From Myxococcales bacterium (GTDB lineage Bacteria; Myxococcota_A; Polyangia; Polyangiales; Houyiibacteriaceae), in the NCBI GenBank assembly GCA_024640845.1, contig JAHEEE010000019.1:1-56705 (forward strand): a DNA stretch of 56,705 nt, read 5' to 3'. Position numbers and translations under genes: made by a program. Each line of letters opens with the position of its first letter. Position 1 is the first letter of the stretch. Positions 26,619 through 34,571 of this stretch are shown here, one piece after another. A model generated the notes under the pieces. The model had not been told where the DNA came from. It saw nothing but the letters and a program-made list of their open reading frames with translations, and did no database searches.

Positions 26619-27373
26619 CCGACGACGACATACTCGATCTCTTCCACGCGCGTCGCGGCGTGATTTGCGCAGTGGGCGCAGGGGGCAAAAAGAGCACGCT
26701 CTACAACCTCGTGGCTCGGCATCCGGGCCGCGTGGCGCTCACCGGAACGGTGTTCACAGCGCGATTTCCGGCACACCTGGGCCTGACGTCCGCCATTGCC
26801 GAGGAGTCGGATCTCCCCGCTCGAGCGGAGGCGATCTCTCAGATGGATCGCATTGGATTTGCTGCTCCGTCCGGCAAACCGGGGCGCTATGCCGGTCTTG
26901 CAACTGAAATGGTGTCGCGCTTGCACGCGGAGACGAGGCGCGACGCAACGTTTGTGAAAGCAGATGGGGCCCGCATGCGCTGGCTCAAGGCACCCAGGGA
27001 AGGCGAGCCAGTGTTGCCAGCCAACTGCAGCACGTTGATATGCATTTGCTCGGCTCAGGCGCTTGGCAAGCCGTTGTCATACGAGATCGCTCATCGCTTG
27101 GAGCGGATCACGGCGGTAACCGAGTTGCAGGAAGGCGAAGTGATCGAGCCGCAGCACCTGGCACGGCTGATGGTCAGTGATTCCGGAATGCTCAAGGGTT
27201 CTCGAGGTCGCACCGTGGTGCCGGTGATCAACATGGTCGATGACGCAGAGAGAGAAGGGCTCGCGCGCCAGGTGGCGCAGATGGCTCTCACAAACACGTG
27301 CCGTTTTGACCGGGTCATACTCACCTCAATGCGCAGGACCGATGAACCGGTGGTTGCCGTGGTTGAGCGTTAG
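26615..27373 (+). CDS. yqeC: YqeC-like P-loop protein
   Basis: The 252-residue protein begins with a P-loop (AVGAGGKKST, residues 19-28), followed by ALTGTVFTARFP and the segment FVKADGARMRWLKAPREGEP, which matches the YqeC family hallmark of Asp-Gly-Ala-Arg and Lys-Ala-Pro. YqeC was named for its phylogenetic link to selenium-dependent molybdenum hydroxylases. Here the neighbouring enzyme is a Cys-type formate dehydrogenase and no selenium genes are visible. A nucleotide-driven cofactor-handling role for Mo or W is therefore a better fit. The start overlaps the propeller stop (ATGA). The symbol is assigned by family resemblance only. Confidence 0.78.
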   Translation: MTDDDILDLFHARRGVICAVGAGGKKSTLYNLVARHPGRVALTGTVFTARFPAHLGLTSAIAEESDLPARAEAISQMDRIGFAAPSGKPGRYAGLATEMVSRLHAETRRDATFVKADGARMRWLKAPREGEPVLPANCSTLICICSAQALGKPLSYEIAHRLERITAVTELQEGEVIEPQHLARLMVSDSGMLKGSRGRTVVPVINMVDDAEREGLARQVAQMALTNTCRFDRVILTSMRRTDEPVVAVVER

Positions 27374-27390
27374 TTGCGAAGAGGTGAGGT

Positions 27391-27672
27391 GTGAGTCGTG
27401 TGACTATCCGTATTCCTTACGCTTTGCGGCCATTCACCGATGGTGCGGCTGAGATCACCGTGGATACCGACACGCTCGGGCATGCGCTCGCGACCTTGGA
27501 AGAACGCCACCCCGGGGTCAGGGCGCGCGTCCTTACGCCGGAGGGCGACATTCGGCCCAACGTGAACCTCTTCATAGGCGAGGAGAGCGCTCGTTCCATG
27601 AATGGCCTCGAAACGCCTCTGGGGGACGGCACGGTCGTTTCGATCATTCCCGCGGTGGCTGGAGGCCGGTAA
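27391..27672 (+). CDS. MoaD/ThiS-like sulfur-carrier protein with C-terminal Gly-Gly-Arg
   Basis: The 93-residue ubiquitin-fold protein starts at a GTG with a GAGG 6 bases before it. Typical features are the strand VTIRIPYALRPF, the middle GHALATLEERHPG and the end VVSIIPAVAGGR. MoaD and ThiS normally end exactly in Gly-Gly, the site of thiocarboxylation; here one Arg follows, so the protein would need trimming or works in another way. It closes the plus-strand cofactor operon, 17 bases after yqeC. It may donate sulfur to the pterin or the metal centre. This is inference, and a general MoaD would be expected with a MoaE, which is not in the window. Confidence 0.8.
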   Translation: MSRVTIRIPYALRPFTDGAAEITVDTDTLGHALATLEERHPGVRARVLTPEGDIRPNVNLFIGEESARSMNGLETPLGDGTVVSIIPAVAGGR

Positions 27673-27686
27673 CCTTGGTGGCTCCA

Positions 27687-28922
27687 TCAGCGGCCGTCGG
27701 CGCAACGCGAGCTTGCGGTGGCGACGGCGACAGGGCGTAGGTCTCCTGGGATTCGGCCGCCGAAACAGTTGGTGACGATGGCGACGCCGAGCTCGCGCTC
27801 CGGGTCGGCCCACGCACCGGATCCGCCGGCGCCGAAGTGGCCGAACGCGTGCGGGTTCGGACGACCCAAGTCCACGAGACGCTTGCCGAGAGAGAGACGA
27901 ACCCCGAGCGAAACCGGTCGCATGTAGCCGACTTTGAAGCGGAGCGGAAACGGGATGACCCTGCCGATGAGCGAGTTCTGATCTTCGGCTGCTTCGGCGA
28001 GCGTCGACGCCGACATCAGGCGGACGCCGTTGAGCTTGCCGCCTAGGCTGAGGGCGCCGTAGAGACGCGCAAGTGAGCGCGCGTTGAAGACCCCGTTGCC
28101 GGAGGGAATGACGGAGGTGAGCCAGCGTGGGTCGCCCAACACGTCACCGAGGCCAGGAGGGATCATCGCGTCTACGAACTGACCGACCGCAGAGTGCCAG
28201 CGTGCGGTGGTCGATGCGGTCTTGCGAACCTGCGCGCGAAGGCTTCGGGGACGCCCGCGGAGCACCTTGCGTGGGATTCGCGGGATCAAAAATTCGGCGA
28301 CGCGATGGAGCTCGCTCTCGGGCAGGCCCATGTAAAGGCCGTCGAGATCGAGTGGATCGGCCAGGTGCTCTTTGACGAGGTCGGGAAAGCGTTTGCCGGT
28401 CACGCGCTGCAACACCTCGCCAATGATCCATCCTCCGGTCCAGGCGTGGTAACCGAAGTCGGTGTCGGGTGTATGGACCGGCCACATGTCCTCGACGACC
28501 TGGATCATATGGTCCCAATCGAACATCTCCTCCGCCGAGTCGATGATGCGCGCGATGGAATAGAGGCCCGCGCGATGAGAGGCGGCTTGGCGGATGGTGA
28601 TCTGCCCTTTGCCGTTCTTCCCGAACTCCGGCCAGTACTTGGCGACTGGCGCGTCGAGGTCGATGGCGCCGCGGTCCACCATCAGATGCAGTAGCGTCGC
28701 CATCACGCCCTTCCCGGTGGACATGCTCAGCGCCAATGTGTCGGGTTCGAACGGCGCCCCCCATCGGTCGCGGGTCCCGCAGGCGAGATCCGCAACCAGC
28801 TCGCCTCGGTGATAGACCGCGATGGCGACGCCGCCGGGGCCGCTGGCCGGGGCGCACCAACGGACGGTGTCCCGGAGGGAGCGGAAGTCGGGATGGCTGT
28901 ACCCACGGACTTGGATGGTCAT
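27687..28922 (-). CDS. Serine beta-lactamase-fold hydrolase
   Basis: The 411-residue protein has the class C/penicillin-binding-protein fold with the SxxK nucleophile motif Ser68-Thr-Gly-Lys71 in ALSMSTGKG. A Tyr-His-Ala pattern (DFGYHAWTGGW) stands where YxN is usual, and HFGAGGSGAWADP is the third (HxG) motif. Such proteins include esterases and peptidases, so antibiotic hydrolysis should not be assumed. No signal peptide is seen, which argues against a periplasmic beta-lactamase and for an intracellular esterase-type (EstB-like) activity. It faces the MoaD-like gene tail to tail with a 14-base gap and marks the outer edge of the formate dehydrogenase island. Confidence 0.83.
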   Translation of the reverse strand: MTIQVRGYSHPDFRSLRDTVRWCAPASGPGGVAIAVYHRGELVADLACGTRDRWGAPFEPDTLALSMSTGKGVMATLLHLMVDRGAIDLDAPVAKYWPEFGKNGKGQITIRQAASHRAGLYSIARIIDSAEEMFDWDHMIQVVEDMWPVHTPDTDFGYHAWTGGWIIGEVLQRVTGKRFPDLVKEHLADPLDLDGLYMGLPESELHRVAEFLIPRIPRKVLRGRPRSLRAQVRKTASTTARWHSAVGQFVDAMIPPGLGDVLGDPRWLTSVIPSGNGVFNARSLARLYGALSLGGKLNGVRLMSASTLAEAAEDQNSLIGRVIPFPLRFKVGYMRPVSLGVRLSLGKRLVDLGRPNPHAFGHFGAGGSGAWADPERELGVAIVTNCFGGRIPGDLRPVAVATASSRCADGR

Positions 28923-29132
28923 GAAACCTCTCTTGATGGCTCACACGCGGCCTCCGACCATCAGTGCAATTCGGATGCCTCGTCCAGAATGGACGTTTTC
29001 AGAATGAATTGGCGACTTTTCGGCCGTGTAAGGCGCAGATGGTGCGCCGCGTTGGCGCAGCCACGCACTCCTTTCGTCGAAGGAGCTGTTTGTCGCGAAG
29101 AACTCGAACGAAGCTCGGGTAAACTCCGACCG

Positions 29133-30362
29133 ATGTCTCAGGGTCCACCTTCGCAACCATACGAATCGTTCGATGAGCTCGTCGCTGAATTTCGCGAGCA
29201 TGTCGCGCCGAACAAGCTTGCATACTACCAGCGCATGGGCCTGCAGCTCGTGATGGGTCGGCGCCAAGGCATTTGGTTCGAGGACGCGTACACGGGGCTT
29301 CGGCTCATCAACTGCCACTGCAATGGAGGTGTGTTCAGTCTCGGTCATTGTAATCCGCGAGTGACGGCGGCAGTGGCAGATGCCCTCGGTACGCTCGACA
29401 TCGGGAACCATCATTTCGTATCCGGCCAGCGCACGCAGCTCGCGGCGCGGCTTTCTGCAACGCTCGACGATGCGCTACCGCGCGTGGTCTTTGGTGTGTC
29501 CGGAGGGGAGGCGATCGACGTCGCCATCAAGGCGGCGCGCGGCGCCACAGGTCGCTTGAAAGTCGTTTCCGTTCTGGGTGGGTACCATGGTCATACGGGA
29601 CTGGCGCTTGCTGCAGGTGACGCCGCGTTCCGTGACCCGTTCGGTCCCAACCTGCCGGGGTTCGCGCAGGTGCCGTTCAACGACGTTGGCGCAATGGAGG
29701 CGGCCATCGACGACGAGACGGCGGCCGTGCTTCTCGAAGCGGTGCCGGCGACGCTCGGCATGCCTATCCCCGATGCCGGCTACTTTTTGGCGATTCGCAA
29801 ACTCTGCGACGAACGCGGCGCCCGGCTGCTGGTCGATGAGGTTCAAACGGGTCTTGGGCGCACGGGCCGATGGTGGGGGATCCAGCACGAAGGGGTGACT
29901 CCCGACGCTCTGATCACCGGCAAGGGTCTATCGGGCGGAATCTATCCGATCACCGCAACACTGCTGACTTGCGAGATGCACGAAGTTCTCGACTCGGAAG
30001 CCAACCCGTTCGTACACATCTCCACCTACGGCGGTGCCGAGCTCGGGTGCGTCGCTGCCCAGGCCGTGCTCGACATCGTCGGGGAACCTGGCTTCCTCGA
30101 TCGGGTAGGGGATTTGTCGGACCGATTCGAGGTCGCATTCGCGCCTCTTCCGTTCGAGCTTCGTCGGCGCGGACTCTTCATGGGCCTTCGCTTCGGAAGT
30201 GAGCCAGAGGCGCTCGGCTCTCTCCTTCGACTCATGCAGCAGGGCGTGTTCTGTTTTCCCGCCGGCAATGATCGGTCGGTGCTTCAGTTTTTGCCGCCGC
30301 TGATCCTGAGCGATGAAGAGGCAGATGATTTGATTGCTCGAGTGGCGAAGGCTTTTTCCTAA
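29133..30362 (+). CDS. Class III PLP aminotransferase
   Basis: The 409-residue enzyme is a fold-type I aminotransferase. The PLP lysine is Lys264 in DALITGKGLSGG, Asp235 in RLLVDEVQTGLG binds the pyridine nitrogen, and GGYHGHTG holds the aromatic stacking residues. The start at 29133 is used because the earlier frame reads through the divergent beta-lactamase promoter region, and MSQGPPSQPYESFDELV is a normal aminotransferase opening. Class III members act on omega-amino groups or as racemases/mutases; the substrate is not clear. The TAATG junction with the next gene gives a one-base overlap, so the two are translated as a pair and probably act in one pathway. Confidence 0.88.
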   Translation: MSQGPPSQPYESFDELVAEFREHVAPNKLAYYQRMGLQLVMGRRQGIWFEDAYTGLRLINCHCNGGVFSLGHCNPRVTAAVADALGTLDIGNHHFVSGQRTQLAARLSATLDDALPRVVFGVSGGEAIDVAIKAARGATGRLKVVSVLGGYHGHTGLALAAGDAAFRDPFGPNLPGFAQVPFNDVGAMEAAIDDETAAVLLEAVPATLGMPIPDAGYFLAIRKLCDERGARLLVDEVQTGLGRTGRWWGIQHEGVTPDALITGKGLSGGIYPITATLLTCEMHEVLDSEANPFVHISTYGGAELGCVAAQAVLDIVGEPGFLDRVGDLSDRFEVAFAPLPFELRRRGLFMGLRFGSEPEALGSLLRLMQQGVFCFPAGNDRSVLQFLPPLILSDEEADDLIARVAKAFS

Positions 30363-31258
30363 TGCCTCTCGTCAGCATGTCGAACATCGAAGCGTTCGAA
30401 GATCGGCTCGGCGCAGCCGTGCGCGCGGGCGATGCTGGAGACTTCGAGATCGTAGGCTATGGCGAGATCACGATCGCGGTCAGGCTGACGACCGCGGATG
30501 GGGACTTCGTGTGCAAGCGGTTGGCGCCGCTTTCGTCGCGCGCCTCCGCTGAGGGATTCGCAGACGCGATTGCGCAGTACATCGATGCGCTGCACGCGTG
30601 CGGCATCGATGTCGTCGAGACCGAGACACGCATATTGGAGAGCGACGGCTGCTGGGTTCTCTACTGCGTGCAACCGATGCTCACGCCGGGCTCGCTCGGG
30701 CCCGACTTTCTAAGGGGGAAGAGCGCACAGGAGGCAGCGCCCCACGTCCGCCGGATCTTCGAGCGAATTCGCGGCTCAGTCACGCCGACGCTGGCGCCCG
30801 ACGGACAGCTCTCGAACTGGGCGTTCGAAGGCGAGCGCCTTCGCTATCTCGATGTCGGCACGCCCTTCCTTCGAGATGACGAAGGCAATCAGCTCTGTGA
30901 CTTCACTGAGATCACGCGCGCGCTGCCGCGCCCAGTGGCGGCAGTCGTGGCGCGCTTCGTGCTCAAGGGAATCCTAGACAACTACCACTCGCTGCGGGGT
31001 CAAGCGCTCGACTTCCTCGGCAACCTCATCAAGGAGGGGCTCGGTGACATCTTTCCACCGCTGATCCCAATGGCGAACGAGGTGTTCGAGCTATCTCCTC
31101 CGATCACCGAGGCTGAGGTGCGCGCCCACTACAAGAGTGATGCCCAAACCTATGCATTCATCCAGGCCGCGCGCCGTGCCGACCGGTGGATCCATCGCAA
31201 CCTGCTGCGAAAGCCGTATCCGTATTTGCTGCCCCCACGAATCGAACGCTCCGCCTAG
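30362..31258 (+). CDS. DUF6206-like protein, possibly kinase-fold
   Basis: The 298-residue protein is not assigned a function. It has a fold reminiscent of small-molecule kinases (APH-like): an N-lobe with EIVGYGEITIAVRLTTAD and a Lys in DFVCKRLAP, then LSNWAFEGERLRYLDVGTPF where the catalytic and metal-binding region would be, with an Asp in LDVGTPFLRD. The HRD-type loop of true kinases is not clear. I recall DUF6206 proteins with the same LSNWA and LDV stretches. It is translationally coupled to the class III aminotransferase by a one-base overlap. Its stop overlaps the convergent AAA/TPR stop region by 4 bases. Confidence 0.6.
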   Translation: MPLVSMSNIEAFEDRLGAAVRAGDAGDFEIVGYGEITIAVRLTTADGDFVCKRLAPLSSRASAEGFADAIAQYIDALHACGIDVVETETRILESDGCWVLYCVQPMLTPGSLGPDFLRGKSAQEAAPHVRRIFERIRGSVTPTLAPDGQLSNWAFEGERLRYLDVGTPFLRDDEGNQLCDFTEITRALPRPVAAVVARFVLKGILDNYHSLRGQALDFLGNLIKEGLGDIFPPLIPMANEVFELSPPITEAEVRAHYKSDAQTYAFIQAARRADRWIHRNLLRKPYPYLLPPRIERSA

Positions 31259-34200
31259 GGCTCGTACGTGCAGTAGGCGCCGGTCCGAACGGCGCGGTCC
31301 AGATGTTTTGCGAGCGCTGGATGATAACGCTTGATGCGTCGAATCGCATCGCGGATGCGCCGTTGCACGTTGACTCGCGCTCGCTCGGTCGCGGAGCCGG
31401 ACCGCCGCTGACGGCCGCCTAAGCCGATTGCGCTAGACAACTCTCGCTCGATCATGTCGAGCTCCTCGCGCGCCCGCTCCGCACGCCCAAAGTCGTTCCA
31501 CCTCTCCGCCTCTTCGAGCTCCGCACGAAGCGCGAGGACGCGAGCGCGATACTGACGCCGCGCCTCCGCGTCAATCACTTCGCCGCTGTCGCTGCGGATG
31601 ATGACTCCGGTCTCCTCCCTCGGCCTGCCGCTCAAATCGAGGACGTGGAACTCGCGCCCCGGCTCGTTGACCAAGGTCGCCAGCAAGCGGACTCCACGTA
31701 CATCCTTCAGTTGAAACTCGACATTCTCGTAGCAGACCAACCACGAATCACCGACCTTGCTGATCGTGAGGGAGTCAGGCTCAAAATCTGTAGAGCTGGT
31801 GGCCTCGTCGCATTGCGGGAGCGCGTCGATGAGCCTCCGTGCGGCGGACTCGACGGCAGGCATCCCGACCTCGGAAGCGACGGTTTGCGCGAGGCGCGCG
31901 AGCTCCACTGCGCGGGCAGACGCTTCGGGTCCGCTGTCTGTCGAGAGGTGCTGCGCGAGCTCGAGTGCGATGAGGGCGCGAACGGGTCGGCCGCGGGTGC
32001 GCCGCGCAACCTCGAGCGCGTGCTCGTAATGCTCCGTGGCCTCCTCGCGACGCCCGAGGAAGCTCGCCAAGGCGCCGATCGCCCAGCTCGTCGGGCCCTC
32101 GACGGTCAACCACAACATGCCGCCCGTCACGAGGTGCTCCCGCGTGACGAGAAGTCGCCTGTGGAGTCGTTTCGCGAGCTCTACGTCTCCAGCCACGATG
32201 CAGAGTCTCGCGATGCCGAGCTCCAGGGTGTGGTCCCCCAGGCGCAGGGCTCGCCGAAGCGAGGCTCGGTCGAAGTGGCGTAGCGCGTCGTCCAACCGGC
32301 CGGCCGCCATGTGCTCTATCCCGATGATCAAGCTAGCGGTGTTGCGCCCGAGCTCGGTGTTGTCCCATTGCTCCTCGACCGCAGCCAAGAGAGGCAGCTG
32401 CGCGTCGAAGTCGCCCCGGTACTGAAGCAGCCTCGTCTTCTGCATCGTGTAGACGACGACGGCATTGGGATCCGATGATCCGCCGAGTGCGCGCACCTTT
32501 TCGATGAGCTTCTCGGCCTTGTCGAGCTCGCCTTCCCACAGGGCACGGAGCCCTTGCAAAGCCACGGACCGCCAGGCGTAGGCAGGATGGCCGAGCTGTT
32601 CCGTGATGCGTTCGCAGGCGCGAATGGTCCGAAAAGCGTCGTCGATTCGTTCGAGCTCGAGGTAGTCCATGATCGAGCGCATGTTGCCGCGGAGAGCTTC
32701 GACAGGGTTATCGAGCTCCTCTGCGAGAACGGCGTGCTCGCGATCAAGCGCGATGCGTTCCTCGAGGTCGCCCAGGTCGACCATCGCCGAACCGCCGTTG
32801 CGGAGCGTGTCGAGCAGCGTTTCCGGGTCAGCGATCCGTCTCGCCATCGCGATCGCTTCGCGCGCGAGTTGCATGGGGCCCTCCGGATCCTCGGCGGGCT
32901 GCTGTGCGGCCGCGAGCCTGGCCATCACGCGTGCGCGAAGGGCGCTGTCCGTCGGGTCGAGCCCTTCCAACGCTTCCTCCAACAACGCGATGAGCTCCGT
33001 ATCAACCCTGCCGTAAATCAATTGAGCTCCGTGCTCGAGCGCGGCTCGGGCCATCATCTCGGCGTCACCTTCTTGGCGGGCGAGCGCCGCGGCAGCCGCG
33101 CAAGTCGCCTTCCCCTTCGTGACGAGGCCGGCGCGTGTCTCGGCGTGGCCAAGTTCGAGCAGGAGCGTGGCACGCTCGCTTGGGTCGACGATGCCGGCTT
33201 TGTCGGTCGTGCGGAGGGCATCGGAGTACGCTTTCACGGCTTCTTCGAAAGCGAGTTGGCGCAGGGCCTGTGCGCCCGCGTTTCGGAACGCACCCGCGGC
33301 GGCCTCGCATTTTCCGGAGGCAACCAAGTGATGTGCGACCTCCGACCAGCGTGGCTCGACGTGGCGAGCGTCGGTTCGGAGGATCTCCGCCACCCGCGCA
33401 TGTGCCTGCACGCGCTCCTCCTCGGCGATGCCTTCGTACACGACCTCGCGAATCAAGAAGTGCACGAACCGATAGCGCTGCGGCGCGACCTCGACGAGGA
33501 TCGCGGCCTGGGTCGCCTCCTGTGCAGCCGAGACGTAGTCGGTCTTGCCGTGGCAGGCCTCCAGAAGAGCGATGTCAAACTCTCTTCCCACGATGGCGCC
33601 GCGCCGAAGCGTTTCGAGACAGGCGGACGAGACGGCGCTCAAGCGCTCCTGAATCGCGGTGCGAACAGAAAGTGGGATCGACGGTGGAGTCGCTCCTTCT
33701 GCTCTGCCTTGCGCGCGCCACAGGAGGGCCACCTCGACGAGAAACAACGGGTGGCCGTCGGTGGTTCGGTGGAGCGCGCTGACGAAGGAGGGATCCACGG
33801 TTTCGCCCGAGGCGCGTACAAACGTTTCGACGTCTCGCTCGCTCAGGCGACCGAGCGAAAGGCGCTGCCCTTCTTGCGCAGCGCGCGTCAATTGGGGGCC
33901 CGCGGGCGCAGACGGCAGCTCGACCTCGCGAAACGTTCCCACAATCAGCAAAGGTTGGTGACGGATGGTCGCAGACAGAAACTCCAGCATATGGATCGTC
34001 GATACGTCTGCGACGTGAAGGTCTTCGAGGACGATGACGATTGGCAAACGCTGCGCGGCGTCGGCAAGTGCGTTGCTGACGGCGTCCATGAGAAAAAAAC
34101 GTGCCTGCTCAGGGCCGAGGTCCGCGCTTTCGCGTATCACGTCGGTTGATGGGAGCTCGGGCAAGATTTGCGATAGGAAACCCAGATATCGGTCGAGCTG

Positions 34201-34470
34201 CCCCGGCTCGGCGGTGCGAAGGACGGCGCGCAGCACTTGGACCCACGGCCAGTAGGCGGGCGCGCCGCCGGCTTCCCAGCATCGGCCCCAATAGGCGCGC
34301 ATCCCGCGCTCTCGAGCGAGATCGGCGACCTCCTCGGCCAGCCGGCTCTTCCCGATGCCGGGCTCGCCCGTCAGGTACCAGGTGGAACCATGCCCTTGAG
34401 CTGCGGCCTCGATCGCTCGGGTGAGACGGCGGAGCTCTCGTTCGCGTCCAACGATGGATGATTGTGCCAA
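31255..34470 (-). CDS. Large AAA-ATPase/TPR signalling protein with conserved C-terminal domain
   Basis: The 1071-residue protein begins with an AAA/NACHT-type ATPase: VGRERELRRL, Walker A TGEPGIGKS (residues 34-42) and Walker B VIVLEDLHVAD. A Sensor-like segment and a winged-helix part follow. Residues about 390-880 are TPR-like helical repeats (many Ala/Leu/Glu pairs). The C-terminal 180 residues form a separate basic domain (KVGDSWLVCYENVEFQLKDV, then a helical bundle and RRIKRYHPALAKHLDRAV). Proteins of this layout are common in myxobacteria and actinobacteria and resemble LuxR/MalT-type regulators, but no HTH of that kind is visible at the C-terminus. The role is thus a regulator or scaffold by inference. 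Confidence 0.8.
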   Translation of the reverse strand: MAQSSIVGRERELRRLTRAIEAAAQGHGSTWYLTGEPGIGKSRLAEEVADLARERGMRAYWGRCWEAGGAPAYWPWVQVLRAVLRTAEPGQLDRYLGFLSQILPELPSTDVIRESADLGPEQARFFLMDAVSNALADAAQRLPIVIVLEDLHVADVSTIHMLEFLSATIRHQPLLIVGTFREVELPSAPAGPQLTRAAQEGQRLSLGRLSERDVETFVRASGETVDPSFVSALHRTTDGHPLFLVEVALLWRAQGRAEGATPPSIPLSVRTAIQERLSAVSSACLETLRRGAIVGREFDIALLEACHGKTDYVSAAQEATQAAILVEVAPQRYRFVHFLIREVVYEGIAEEERVQAHARVAEILRTDARHVEPRWSEVAHHLVASGKCEAAAGAFRNAGAQALRQLAFEEAVKAYSDALRTTDKAGIVDPSERATLLLELGHAETRAGLVTKGKATCAAAAALARQEGDAEMMARAALEHGAQLIYGRVDTELIALLEEALEGLDPTDSALRARVMARLAAAQQPAEDPEGPMQLAREAIAMARRIADPETLLDTLRNGGSAMVDLGDLEERIALDREHAVLAEELDNPVEALRGNMRSIMDYLELERIDDAFRTIRACERITEQLGHPAYAWRSVALQGLRALWEGELDKAEKLIEKVRALGGSSDPNAVVVYTMQKTRLLQYRGDFDAQLPLLAAVEEQWDNTELGRNTASLIIGIEHMAAGRLDDALRHFDRASLRRALRLGDHTLELGIARLCIVAGDVELAKRLHRRLLVTREHLVTGGMLWLTVEGPTSWAIGALASFLGRREEATEHYEHALEVARRTRGRPVRALIALELAQHLSTDSGPEASARAVELARLAQTVASEVGMPAVESAARRLIDALPQCDEATSSTDFEPDSLTISKVGDSWLVCYENVEFQLKDVRGVRLLATLVNEPGREFHVLDLSGRPREETGVIIRSDSGEVIDAEARRQYRARVLALRAELEEAERWNDFGRAERAREELDMIERELSSAIGLGGRQRRSGSATERARVNVQRRIRDAIRRIKRYHPALAKHLDRAVRTGAYCTYEP

Positions 34471-34571
34471 CCGTTGCCCTCGTCGGCGAACTTATCATGC
34501 GGAACGATGTTCCCTCCAAAGTCACGCCTCTCGGTGACAAGGCGGGCTATGACTCGCCGAGGAGGCACGAG

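Noticed and set aside
27687-28922. Antibiotic-resistance beta-lactamase
   Set aside because: The protein has the fold and Ser-x-x-Lys, but no signal peptide, and an altered second motif. An esterase-like role is more likely.
32554-34149. 531-codon plus-strand frame opposite the AAA/TPR gene
   Set aside because: The opposite strand has Walker motifs and repeats; this frame has none and is its mirror.
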